Shown: positions 10,001-17,975 of the stretch, piece after piece
Position numbering within the stretch: position 1 is the first letter of the stretch
Layout: each line of letters starts with the position of its first letter
Source of the DNA: Muricauda sp. SCSIO 64092
GTDB lineage: Bacteria; Bacteroidota; Bacteroidia; Flavobacteriales; Flavobacteriaceae
Reading direction: 5' to 3'
Assembly (NCBI RefSeq): GCF_023016285.1
Contig: NZ_CP095413.1
Location: forward strand, 1,984,001-2,048,000
DNA length: 64,000 bases
Notes under the pieces: model-generated
What the model saw: the letters and a program-made list of their open reading frames with translations, nothing else
Told to the model about the DNA's origin: nothing
Databases searched by the model: none
Translations under genes and position numbers: made by a program

Positions 10001-12409
10001 GCCCAGTACGAATCCCGCCAGACAAGCTCCCCTACCCTGGCAGACGAAAAGGTACTGTATTCCAATAGCGCCTACCCCAATACACTTGCTATGGAGATCC
10101 ATACGGTAAACTATTACGATAGCTATGCGGATACCGATGGCCTTAGCGTACCCACAACGGTTCTGGGGCAAACCAAGGCCAGCAACGTAAAGGGCCTTGC
10201 CACGGTAAGCAAGGTACGGGTGCTGGACCCCTCGGCAACCGCAGGGCAGGCCGACTGGATCACGACCATCACCGGTTACGATGTCAAGGGCAGGCCCATC
10301 TATACCGCCAGCAAGAACGGGTACCTGAACACGACCGATATTGTGGAGACTCAACTGGACTTTGGGGGCAAGGTGGTACGGACCAGGACCTCCCATACCA
10401 GGGGGACCAATGCGGCCCTGGTCACCACGGATAATTTTAGCTATGACCATAGGGGCCGGTTGGTAAAGCAGGAGCAGACCATAGGCTCGCATACCGAGAC
10501 CATCGTGGAGAACTACTACGATGACCTGGGCCGGTTGGCACAAAAAAAGGTGGGCGGTGGTTCGACAGGCTCACCAACCGCGCTACAGGAGGTGGACTAT
10601 AGGTACAATGTAAGGGGATGGCTCAAGTCCATAAACAACGGAACCGCCGCGGGCGGTGACCTTTGGGGGATGGAGATTGCCTACAACGACCCTACCAATT
10701 TTGGGGGCAACGAGAACCCAAAGGCACTCTTTAACGGCAACATCTCGCAGGTTCAATGGAAGACGGCGAGCCCCAACAATACGGGCAACCTTGTCAGTGA
10801 ACGATACTCGTTCGGTTATGATGCGCTGAACCGGCTTACCAGTGCCAGGGACAATACGATCCGTTATAATATGACCGCTCTGTATGATAAGAACGGTAAC
10901 ATTACCGAACTGAACAGAAATGGACCTACCAATCCCGAAGCGACCACCTTCGGTGCAATGGACAGGTTGGGTTATAGTTATGATGCCGGTAACAAGCTGA
11001 CCAAGGTTTTGGACATTGGGAACAAAACCTATGGCTTTAAGGATGGCAACACCGATGGCCATGACTATTGGTACGATGCCAACGGCAATATGGTGCGTGA
11101 CCTCAACAAGGGCATAGGGACCGCCAGTGTGGACGGGATAAACTATAATCACTTAAACCTTCCCACCAGTGTTGTGATCAATAATGCACAACATAACGGT
11201 ACAATTTCCTATATTTATGATGCCACTGGGGTTAAACTAAAAAAGACTGTGGGAAGTACTACTACGGAATATGCTGGCAACTACATCTATGAGAATAATG
11301 CCCTACAGTTCTTTGGCCACCCAGAGGGCTATGTGATGCCCAATACCAGTAGTGGGTATGACCATGTCTACCAACATAAGGACCATTTGGGGAACGTTAG
11401 GTTGGCCTATACCGAAGACCCCAGTAACCCCGGTATACCTACAATTATTGAGGAGAACAATTATTATCCCTTCGGGCTTGAACATAAAGGGTACAATAAC
11501 CAGATAAACGGAGTGGAGAACAACTACATGACCTATCTCGGACAAGAGATCAACAAGGAGCTTGGGCTTAACTGGCTGACCTTTCGTTACAGGAACTACA
11601 TGCCAGAAATCGGAAGGTTTTTCGGGGTGGATCCCATCAGTGAAGAGTTTTTCTCAATATCGACCTATCAATTTGCACATAACAATCCTATATGGAAAAT
11701 TGAATTGGAAGGATTGGAAGGACAAGAGTTGTTCGGACTTGATTTTATTAATATAGAACCAATTAAATTTAAACAATCAGCCAGAACAGGCAATACGATT
11801 CATGTTTCCAAGACTACGTTGACATCAAATGGAGAAGTCTCAACAGCTGCGGATAATCAAAATATTACAACATTGACATTGGGAAGTAATGTTAAACAGG
11901 AGCACGTTACAGACCATAGTGCGGTTGTGATAAGTGATAACCTTGAATCAAGTGGAAATAATAGTGCCACAATAACGAGCGGGTTTAGAGATCCGAAGAA
12001 TCAAGCTAGGGTAATGTTCAATAATATAAAAAACAAAGGTGTGGAAAATCAGAAAAGTCTTTATGGGGCAGCTGGTGACCAAGTCATTGATGTGTATTCT
12101 GATGGACAAGACTTGAACAACGCACTTCAGGAACTAAATGATATGTTTGGTGGCGAAAACTCCACGGCACTCCAACTTTCGTCGGATGATATAAAATCAG
12201 CCATGACGGACAAAATCAATGAGGTTGGTCCTGGGAAAGTATCAAAACATTCTTCTGATCCAAATACATTGAATGTTATTGATATTAGTCCTGGAAGTGT
12301 CGCGAACGGCAAGCAATTTGGTAAAAGCCTGAAAGCTGATAACAGGATTAACAAAGTGATTACACCTCCAAAAGATCCAGCTTTCCACATAGAAATACCT
12401 CAAAATTAA
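7055..12409 (+). CDS. Rhs/DUF6443 polymorphic toxin with putative M15-type peptidase end
   Basis: This 1784-aa secreted protein has a signal peptide (1-23, ending FGQ). It continues with six 80-aa Ig-like repeats (about 108-587), a calcium-binding type segment DTDGDGFGDP (about 592), a DUF6443-like region starting YIHVRTYHRA (about 645), many YD repeats, and an Rhs core (about 1471-1545; FRYRNYMPEIGRFFGVDP). The variable end begins after the core. It contains TSGFRDPKNQAR (about 1638), H1732 and D1743 in HSSDPNTLNVID, and FHIEI (H1778), an order like M15 peptidases that cleave peptidoglycan peptides. The zinc-ligand spacing differs from the textbook motif, so the enzyme call is tentative. Base composition drops after the core (about 11650 on), as is usual for exchanged toxin ends. 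A lipoprotein gene follows after five bases. Confidence 0.85.
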   Translation: MKKYRHHTIILVFHILCLSGFGQPTCLSVPQNFGHAGGNRTVFISDPSCKALSAFSNVPGWLTVIRQSGNIQITCQANTGGERNASITYQSSSGMQFLWVNQNAYPATPPMPSITQNCGNTVLTRGNPTSGVTWYWQASSGGTSISNSSSSITRTSGSVYYLRPRNSAGEWGTSRTVGYSINTVPGQPSAPSVANNCGGSVLTRGNPPSGITWYWQIGSLGTSTSNSSSSVLRSSGTTYYLRARNNSSGCWGPARTVSYSIKSVPPRPSMPSVANNCGSSVLTRGTPPSGSTWYWQSSSLGTSTSNSNVSVTRSSGTIYYLRARDNGTGCWSTARPVSYSIKALPPQPSAPSVANNCGNTVLTRGAPPGGTTWYWQSNSLGTSTSNSNVSVTRSSGTVYYLRARNNSTGCWGTARTVSYSINTVPAQPSAPSVANNCGNTVLTRGTPPSGITWYWQGSASGTSTSNSNVSVTRSSGTVYYLRARNNGSGCWGTARTVSYSINAVPAQPSAPSVVNNCGSTVLTRGTPSSGTTWYWQDSASGTSTSNSNVSVTRSSGTVYYLKARNNSTGCWGTARTVGYTVNQATVWYADTDGDGFGDPLVSTIDCTPPDHVANSSDQCPDFPGTANGCGYMAPTMANANYIHVRTYHRATAVGTDPVNNNDVIERLTYYDGLGRPMQDMGLKATPKGKDVVTHMEYDDYGRVEREYLPCPATGTVGQLHSTAKSDTHSYYKTNYGEDFPTLSIPNINAYAQKEFENSPLNRVLKQAAPGQDWKLGNGHEIGFGYHVNSQSNDGVPKFEVVFAGGNPEAPTLHKLSGAYATGELYKNVTYDENHTSGTDHSTEEFVDKNGRVILKRTYNNGPHDTYYVYDDYGNLTYVIPPKVDASDGVDPTELNELCYQYRYDYRNRLVEKKLPGKGTASTWEEIVYNKLDQPIMTRDPNLRVQQKWLFTKYDVHGRVAYTGMVSSTSNRASLQTAANNATAQYESRQTSSPTLADEKVLYSNSAYPNTLAMEIHTVNYYDSYADTDGLSVPTTVLGQTKASNVKGLATVSKVRVLDPSATAGQADWITTITGYDVKGRPIYTASKNGYLNTTDIVETQLDFGGKVVRTRTSHTRGTNAALVTTDNFSYDHRGRLVKQEQTIGSHTETIVENYYDDLGRLAQKKVGGGSTGSPTALQEVDYRYNVRGWLKSINNGTAAGGDLWGMEIAYNDPTNFGGNENPKALFNGNISQVQWKTASPNNTGNLVSERYSFGYDALNRLTSARDNTIRYNMTALYDKNGNITELNRNGPTNPEATTFGAMDRLGYSYDAGNKLTKVLDIGNKTYGFKDGNTDGHDYWYDANGNMVRDLNKGIGTASVDGINYNHLNLPTSVVINNAQHNGTISYIYDATGVKLKKTVGSTTTEYAGNYIYENNALQFFGHPEGYVMPNTSSGYDHVYQHKDHLGNVRLAYTEDPSNPGIPTIIEENNYYPFGLEHKGYNNQINGVENNYMTYLGQEINKELGLNWLTFRYRNYMPEIGRFFGVDPISEEFFSISTYQFAHNNPIWKIELEGLEGQELFGLDFINIEPIKFKQSARTGNTIHVSKTTLTSNGEVSTAADNQNITTLTLGSNVKQEHVTDHSAVVISDNLESSGNNSATITSGFRDPKNQARVMFNNIKNKGVENQKSLYGAAGDQVIDVYSDGQDLNNALQELNDMFGGENSTALQLSSDDIKSAMTDKINEVGPGKVSKHSSDPNTLNVIDISPGSVANGKQFGKSLKADNRINKVITPPKDPAFHIEIPQN
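7377..8816 (+). repeat. Six tandem 240-bp in-frame repeats
   Basis: Six units of exactly 240 bases start at 7377, 7617, 7857, 8097, 8337 and 8577. Each encodes 80 residues with the skeleton PSxPSVxNNCG, LTRG, TWYWQ, GTSTSNS, YYLRARNN and GCWG. Units 2-6 are very similar at the DNA level; the first is diverged and lacks the second cysteine. The paired cysteines fit an Ig-like fold with one disulphide. Such repeats usually form a stalk or a binding surface and can change number by recombination. Confidence 0.95.
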
Positions 12410-12414
12410 GAGAG

Positions 12415-12813
12415 ATGAATAAATTCTTTTTTCTAGCCATTATAATATCATTTTTATCGTGTAACAATAAACAGGCTAAAAGCAATATCAATATTGAAGA
12501 AGATAAAATCGTACAAACCAATAATGATAAACAGGCCAAACCAAACTTTGTTATTGATAGTATTGATAAAGATTTGTTGAATGGTATCTGGGCTGAAAAT
12601 GAAGATGACAACGCCCTTTTTGAAATCGAGGGCGATACTATTAGATATGTTGAATTTTACGATACTCCATATTTGTTAAGGTTAGAGGATAAATATCTCA
12701 ATATCCTATTAGATGAAGATTATATCTCCAAAAATGAAGTGTTGAAGATTGATAAGGATAGTTTGGTTTTAAAATCTGAGGATGGTGAAACTGTAAGGTT
12801 GAAAAGGAGATAG
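12415..12813 (+). CDS. Small lipoprotein, candidate immunity protein for the Rhs toxin
   Basis: This 132-aa lipoprotein has a lipobox FLSC with C16, a charged linker and a beta-rich end (WAENEDDNALFEIEGD onward). No family was recognised. Its ATG lies five bases after the Rhs stop, the normal place for a cognate immunity gene. A periplasmic lipoprotein would be where protection is needed if the toxin end attacks peptidoglycan, which makes the pair self-consistent. It is AT-rich like the preceding toxin end, suggesting they arrived together. The immunity role is inferred from position and localisation only. Confidence 0.7.
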   Translation: MNKFFFLAIIISFLSCNNKQAKSNINIEEDKIVQTNNDKQAKPNFVIDSIDKDLLNGIWAENEDDNALFEIEGDTIRYVEFYDTPYLLRLEDKYLNILLDEDYISKNEVLKIDKDSLVLKSEDGETVRLKRR

Positions 12814-12834
12814 TTTTGTTTCGATTTTTAGGTA

Positions 12835-12866
12835 TAAAAAAGCCGCCTTCGGGCGGTTTTTTATTG
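12835..12866. terminator. Bidirectional terminator
   Basis: A strong hairpin (AAAAAGCCGCC, loop TTCG, GGCGGTTTTTT) lies between convergent genes and can serve both the Rhs/immunity operon and the minus-strand gene ending at 12861. Confidence 0.9.
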
Positions 12867-13178
12867 TGCTAACCTATAGCTGGTATAGCAGAAGAAGGTG
12901 AAATACAAGAACACCAGTGCGAGCAGCATGAAACTTTTAAGGATGCTCTGGGTGTCAACATAGAACTGTAACGCAAGGACATAGCCCCAAAGCATGCCTA
13001 TGACAAAGCACACTGCAATGACAGTCATGTAGGCCTGTTTGAACCTTTTGTTCCTTGCCAGTCGGAACAGGATATATTTTGACGTACGCCGTACCTTTTT
13101 AGGTCCATATAACCGGCAGAGTAGCATAATTAGCGCGCAAAAGCGCAGGAAAAATTCACAAAGCAAGTAGGTGTCCAT
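12861..13178 (-). CDS. Small membrane protein, unknown
   Basis: This 105-aa protein has an N-terminal hydrophobic segment (FFLRFCALIMLL), a basic loop and two further hydrophobic segments (about 50-70 and 80-100), so probably three membrane passes. No family was recognised. It lies downstream of, and on the same strand as, a truncated regulator remnant at 13191-13308, with which it may once have formed an operon. The start codon at 13178 is the only reasonable one. Confidence 0.55.
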   Translation of the reverse strand: MDTYLLCEFFLRFCALIMLLCRLYGPKKVRRTSKYILFRLARNKRFKQAYMTVIAVCFVIGMLWGYVLALQFYVDTQSILKSFMLLALVFLYFTFFCYTSYRLAQ

Positions 13179-13190
13179 ATCTGTGGGATT

Positions 13191-13308
13191 TTAGGAACTG
13201 ATTAGATCAGTAAGGTTATCTTTAAGTTTTTTCTTGGAGACGGCCATATCGATAAGCTTTAGAAGAGCTTCCTTCTCATCGGTATCGAGGGTATCGATAA
13301 TCTTAATC
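13191..13308 (-). pseudogene. C-terminal remnant of an XRE-type regulator (tentative)
   Basis: The last 37-38 codons before the stop at 13191 read KIIDTLDTDEKEALLKLID and continue into a lysine-rich end, resembling the C-terminal helix of Bacteroidota helix-turn-helix regulators. Upstream the frame passes into the palindromic Rhs-tail repeat at 13312, so the DNA-binding part is missing. The longer open frame reaching 13535 is an artefact of reading through that repeat. The truncation point coincides with the repeat boundary. Confidence 0.5.
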
Positions 13309-13311
13309 CCC

Positions 13312-13444
13312 CCCGCTAGCGCTCGTCGCTGACGAGTGCCGTATCGAGTAGGCAAAAAACCCGGCACCAGCACCGAGGCCACAACCTGTGATACCAAGGC
13401 CCAACTGTGTGGACTGTGGATTTTAAAAAGAGAAACCAAAAAAT
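13312..13444 (+). repeat. Palindrome plus orphan Rhs-tail repeat, copy A
   Basis: This is the first of three copies (others at 17844 and 19191). It begins with CTAGCG and a hairpin (CTCGTC, GCT, GACGAG), followed by a short open frame ending at 13426. That frame encodes a proline-rich tail finishing PRPNCVDCGF and a stop. The tail, the stop and the following lipoprotein gene are kept in all copies, which suggests an exchanged toxin C-terminus cassette that has lost its main body. Confidence 0.85.
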
Positions 13445-13660
13445 ATGATACGAATAAAATTGACCGTAGCCGTTTTGATACTGTTAGCAGCGTTTTCCTG
13501 TAAACAGGAACCCCATAACAAGGAGGCATCTTCAAATGCCATTGAACCGCCTACCTCGGACAAAAAGGCAGAAGCAAATGGAGATGTTGAAATCTTTGCA
13601 GAAATGGCCAAAGATTGTGACCATACCTTTGATGACTTCTTTAAAAGGTTTGCCTACTGA
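13445..13660 (+). pseudogene. Truncated DUF4348-like lipoprotein
   Basis: The 71 codons encode a signal peptide with lipobox AAFSC (C19) and a start like the intact lipoprotein at 17976. Identity continues to the phrase DFFKRFA, then the frame ends at once where the duplicated unit begins (13652). The intact relative runs another 115 residues. This copy has therefore been cut by insertion of, or recombination with, the MBL-SpvB unit. It probably makes no functional product. Confidence 0.85.
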
Positions 13661-13740
13661 AAGCCTGGTTCCGTTGAAATCAAATTCGTTTCACTTTTCG
13701 TCAAGGGAGCAGGCTTGCCCCAAAATTTTTTAATTGCACT

Positions 13741-14340
13741 ATGGCCAAAATCAAGGTTTTAGTCGAAGGTTATGCCAGACCACTCGACAAAGGTTGGAAA
13801 GCGAGTTCAACCGTGTGTTTGATTACCACGGAAGATAAAAAGATCATCACCGATCCCGGATGTAACCGGGAAGCATTACTTAGCGCCTTAGGTGAGGAGA
13901 ACCTGGAAACAGCTGATATCGATTATGTTTTCCTATCCCATCGCCATCCCGATCATATGCTATTGGCAGGCCTTTTTGAAAAGGCCACATACATCACCTT
14001 TGATGCCGATTTAATGTATGAAAAAGATGTGATGCTCGAATTTGATGCCAATATCCTTGGTGACGATATTGAAATTGTCCATACACCGGGTCATGTAGCT
14101 GAACATCTTTCCCTTATTGTCCGTACGCCCCAGGGAAAAGTTGCGGTGGCCGGGGATGTCATTTGGTGGCTTGATACTGAAGAACAACGGTTCGATTTAC
14201 ACCAAAAAGACCATCTTCAGTCAACGGATATGGATATGAAGGCCTTGGTGGAAAGTAGAAAAACACTTTTAAAAAATGCCGATTACATCATTCCCGGTCA
14301 TGGAAAGATGTTTAAAGTAGGGGACAATTTCTGCCCTTAA
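13741..14340 (+). CDS. MBL-fold metallohydrolase (copy 2)
   Basis: This 199-aa paralogue of the protein at 2319 has all metal ligands at the same residues (67, 69, 71, 72, 118, 139, 187). Differences are confined to about the first 105 residues, for example SALGEENLETADID in place of NALHEENLKTGEID. The C-terminal half appears identical in DNA as well as protein. Several changes are at third codon positions, so the gene has been under selection and is likely active. It precedes the second SpvB-like gene as copy 1 precedes the first. Confidence 0.88.
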   Translation: MAKIKVLVEGYARPLDKGWKASSTVCLITTEDKKIITDPGCNREALLSALGEENLETADIDYVFLSHRHPDHMLLAGLFEKATYITFDADLMYEKDVMLEFDANILGDDIEIVHTPGHVAEHLSLIVRTPQGKVAVAGDVIWWLDTEEQRFDLHQKDHLQSTDMDMKALVESRKTLLKNADYIIPGHGKMFKVGDNFCP

Positions 14341-14707
14341 ACTAAGGAAGTTCTTCGAATCCGGCCGTGCTTTAGCTCCACTTTGTTACCGTACAGGGTT
14401 GGTCCGTTGGCCATTTTCCTTTCCAGGATTTTCCCTGCCCTGATTCACTGTGACACCATTCCAGTTGCCTGTAATGCGAATGGGCTGTATACCTCTAATA
14501 ATCGCCCAACCATCCCCCTGAACTTTCGCTTGTTACATCAGGTTTTTGATTCTACCTCCAGTGCTTGAAATTCGCGGCCACTAACTCTTTTGCCGTACAT
14601 GCACACTTCAACCCGGGCACTTTTTCCAGCGTATACCATTCTACCCCCGTTTTTCAGCGCTATGGGATATCTCCCTATAGCATCCACCACCTTTTCAATG
14701 GACACCC
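14341..14707. other. Decayed spacer, second copy
   Basis: By eye this appears identical to 2919-3285 and, like it, contains no convincing intact gene. Perfect conservation of apparently non-genic sequence is the notable point. Confidence 0.5.
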
Positions 14708-15217
14708 ATGAAAGGTAAAGATATTGTGCGTATCGGCTCCTCCACCCTGGATGTAAAGCGTAGCATAAAAGAAAATATCCCTGCCGAAGAAATCAGGGCC
14801 AGTTTTTCAGTTCCCAAACCCGATGGTATTTCCAAAGCCGGGCATGGGCCAAAATCCTTTAGCACTGGTTTTAAAAATGCCATCAAAAAGTTTGATGGGG
14901 ATTTTCCTGTTGGCTACATTCCCTTTAAAATAAACAATACGCTTCCTTCTGGAAATTATGGAATCCCCGACCAGGATCCGTTCCACCTTTTCGATACCGG
15001 CCCTTGGGATATCCCTCCAATCCCCCTTTTTGTCCCCAATTCAACTGATTTCAACACTTTTTTGGGTCATAATATGATGGTAAAAAAAAGATTTGCCAAA
15101 GGCAATCTTCTGAGTTGTGGATGTAGCGAAATCCATATTGGGTGGTATTCTCCATGGAGCAATCCAATAAGCTCTTTGAGCTATAAGACTGAAATGGTAT
15201 ATAACATAAGAAAATGA
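14708..15217 (+). CDS. Hypothetical protein, possibly a remnant (copy 2)
   Basis: The 169-codon frame matches the 124-codon frame at 3286 for about 120 residues and then continues past the region of similarity, overlapping the next start by four bases. The extra 45 residues have no counterpart. No family was recognised and substitutions show no clear protein-level constraint, so this may be a relic rather than a gene. Confidence 0.28.
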   Translation: MKGKDIVRIGSSTLDVKRSIKENIPAEEIRASFSVPKPDGISKAGHGPKSFSTGFKNAIKKFDGDFPVGYIPFKINNTLPSGNYGIPDQDPFHLFDTGPWDIPPIPLFVPNSTDFNTFLGHNMMVKKRFAKGNLLSCGCSEIHIGWYSPWSNPISSLSYKTEMVYNIRK

Positions 15218-17883
15218 AAAAAACACTCCTAATAATAGCCTTGGTCTGTGTAAGTATAAGACCCTATGCACAGGGTTTGCCAAAAATTGTACCCCCATCT
15301 CCCAACGCCGCCTCTTTGGCACAGTTTGTGGAAATCCCCGTATCCCATTATACGGGGCTCCCGGACATCCGTATTCCCCTGTACCATATCTCCCAGGGGA
15401 ACGTACAGGTTCCCATAAATCTGGCCTATCATGCAAGGGGCGTAAAAGTAGCGGAATTGGCCTCAAGCTATGGAATGGGCTGGTCCCTGAATGCGGGTGG
15501 TGTTATCACCAGACAGATCAGGGGAAATGCCGACGATTCTGGCCAAGGCTATCTGTACCAGAGCTATTATGACACCTTCTTTACCTCACCCACTACAAGG
15601 CAGAATGCCTATGCGGCAGAAATCAACGGGACTTTTGACCGAATGCCGGATCAGTTCTTCTTTAATTTTTTGGGCTATAGTGGAAAGTTCATATACGACA
15701 GGGACACAAACAAACCCATTCTAGAGACCTTCGATGATCTAAAAATAGAAACGGTCGGTGTCCTTACCCAGGAAATTGAGGGATTCATAGTAACCGACAC
15801 CAAGGGTACAAAGTATTATTTTGGAAAGTCGAGTTCGGGGGCCATTACCGCTACCGAAAGTAACCATACCATCACGGATTACTCCTTTTCCCATCAAAAT
15901 GGACTGACCGAAGATATTTCCCAGGCACCCATTAAAATAAATTCATGGTACCTGCTGGAAATAATTCCCCTGTCCGGGCAGACCATAACCTTTACCTATG
16001 AAAATGAGGAATCAACAATGTACCAAAGAAATGGGGAGGTGGCAGAAAAAGATGGCAATGGCTTTGTGAACACCTCCTACTTTTCCGAAATCAAAAACTC
16101 CCAACAGAAAATAGGCCAAATAGATTTTGGGCATGGGAAGATCACCTTCAATTACAATACCACAAGGGATGATCTAAAGGCCTACGATAGCACAAAACCG
16201 CCCAAGGCCTTGACCAGTATGGAGGTGCACAACAACAATGGCAAACGGATAAAGAAATATGTTTTTGACTATGTCCATACGGTGTCGAACAAAAGCACCA
16301 ATATTCTCCATCATTTGAACACAAATGCACCGGAATCAAAACAGCGGTTGTTCTTGAATTCCGTAAAGGAACAGGGCAATGACGATAGTTACCTTCCGCC
16401 ATATGAATTCACCTACAATCCACAGGTACTGCCAAGCAGGTTTTCAACTTCCCATGATAAGTGGGGGTACTACAACGGCAAAAACAATGGTCTTTTTTCC
16501 GTTTTCGCGGACAATCTGTACCAAATAGGAGGAACGACCATAGACACCGATAAAGTCCAGGCCGGCCTGCTGACCAAGATCAAGTACCCTACAGGCGGCT
16601 CTGCTGAATACGTATATGAGGCCAACAGGGCAGAATTTCCCGATCATTTAAGGGATCATGTGGCATTTGCGCAGAACAATCCTGCGGTCACCAGATATGT
16701 TGTCCTGGACAAGGACCCCAAATTTTATGATTTCCAGACAAAGGAGTATTCCATCCCATTTACCATCGACAACATCGTCCCATCCCAAGCATTCACGGTC
16801 CCGCCCCATTTGATTGACGCCGGTGCCATCAAAACAGAGGTTTTTCTGGACGACCCCGATTGCACAGGTGTTGAAAGTTATGATTGCCCATACTTTGTCA
16901 AGATTTTTCATGAGAACGGCACCAATATCTATGCTACCCTCCATAAAACCTCGAATTTCATTTCAATAACCCCTGGAAATTACATCCTCAGGGTCATCCC
17001 TACGGATAAGGCCCTTGAAGATCCGTATGATTGGGGGGATGATTTTGGGATACAGCTAAGTTGGCAGGAATATGTCACCCCCGAAGAGGAAACCCTGATT
17101 TACACGGGGGGTAATCGCATAAAACGGATTCTGCTCAAGGATGGCAGCGGCAATACCCTAGAAAAAAAATATGAATATACCTATGCCGATGGAAACACTT
17201 CGGGAAAGGTATTTGCCCTTCCTTCTTACTACGGATATGGGACCACCACCATTCAAGGAGGTGTGCAGGTTAAGATCTTCCATCATGTGATGTTTAAACC
17301 GGCAAACACCTTGACCCTGGAACAGGGCAATCACGGCGGATATGCCTTTGTGACGGAATATATTGGGGATAAGACCAACAATATAGGGAAGAACGAATAC
17401 ACCTTCACTACGATGTATGATGGAGGTCAGTATTATATACCTCCTTACCATTTGCCCAACAGTAACGAACGCTTAAGGGGCAAGCCCCTAAAAATCACCA
17501 ACTATAAAAACAATAATGGTGTTTATGAACGGGTAAGGGAAACGAACAATGTCTACGAATACGTTTTTGACCTTGACCCGCGCACCTATAAGGAAACCGA
17601 TCTGGTGGTATTTGGTTTTAACCCCAACACTCAATCCCCCATCAGCCATAGCAACTACAAGGTTTTTTATTTGAGTGCGGGGGTATACAAACTAAGTAGT
17701 TCTGAAACCGTAGATTATCTCGAAAACGGCAATGTTACCAACCATACGGAATATTTATATGATTATAGTAAACATTATCAAGTACAAAAAACAAAAACGG
17801 TCGACAGTAAGGGGAAAAAAAGGATAACAAAATCGACCTATCTCCCGCTAGCGCTCGTCTCAGACGAGTGCCGTATCGAGTAG
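15214..17883 (+). pseudogene. SpvB-like protein of unit 2, 3'-truncated
   Basis: The 889 codons are paralogous to the 1093-aa protein at 3763 along their length (signal peptide ending YAQ, IVPPSPNA, LAYHARGV, MGWSLNAGGVITR, then matching blocks through DYSKHYQVQKT). The match stops near residue 876 at 17843. The last 13 codons (LPLALVSDECRIE) come from the palindromic repeat. About 200 C-terminal residues with the YD motifs, and any following Rhs gene, are missing. The body is free of stops, so a shortened secreted protein could still be made. Protein divergence from unit 1 is far greater than in the upstream duplication. Confidence 0.8.
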
Positions 17884-17975
17884 GCAAAAACCCGGCACCA
17901 GCACCGAAGCCACAACCTGTGATACCAAGGCCTAACTGTGTGGACTGTGGATTTTAAAATGAGAAACCAAAAGAT
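17844..17975 (+). repeat. Palindrome plus orphan Rhs-tail repeat, copy B
   Basis: This copy begins CCCGCTAGCG with a 7-bp-arm hairpin (CTCGTCT, C, AGACGAG). The tail frame again ends PRPNCVDCGF plus stop, although the A tract before it is one base shorter than in copy A. The SpvB-like frame runs into it and stops at 17883. The repeat is followed by an intact lipoprotein gene. Confidence 0.85.

Larger units (their letters stand above)
13652..15099. repeat. Large direct duplication, copy 2
   Basis: This segment is the partner of 2230-3677, aligned without gaps. Its left end cuts the lipoprotein gene at 13445, and its right end fades out about 115 bases before the second SpvB-like gene. The central part (about 14121-14737) appears identical to copy 1. 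Confidence 0.95.

Noticed and set aside
13191..13535. 114-codon minus-strand gene
   Set aside because: Only the last 37 codons look like protein; the rest reads through the palindrome repeat and the antisense of the lipoprotein start.
15214..17883. SpvB-like proteins as Tc-toxin TcB components
   Set aside because: The beginning is SpvB-like, but no TcA or TccC partners are present and the ends do not match TcB.
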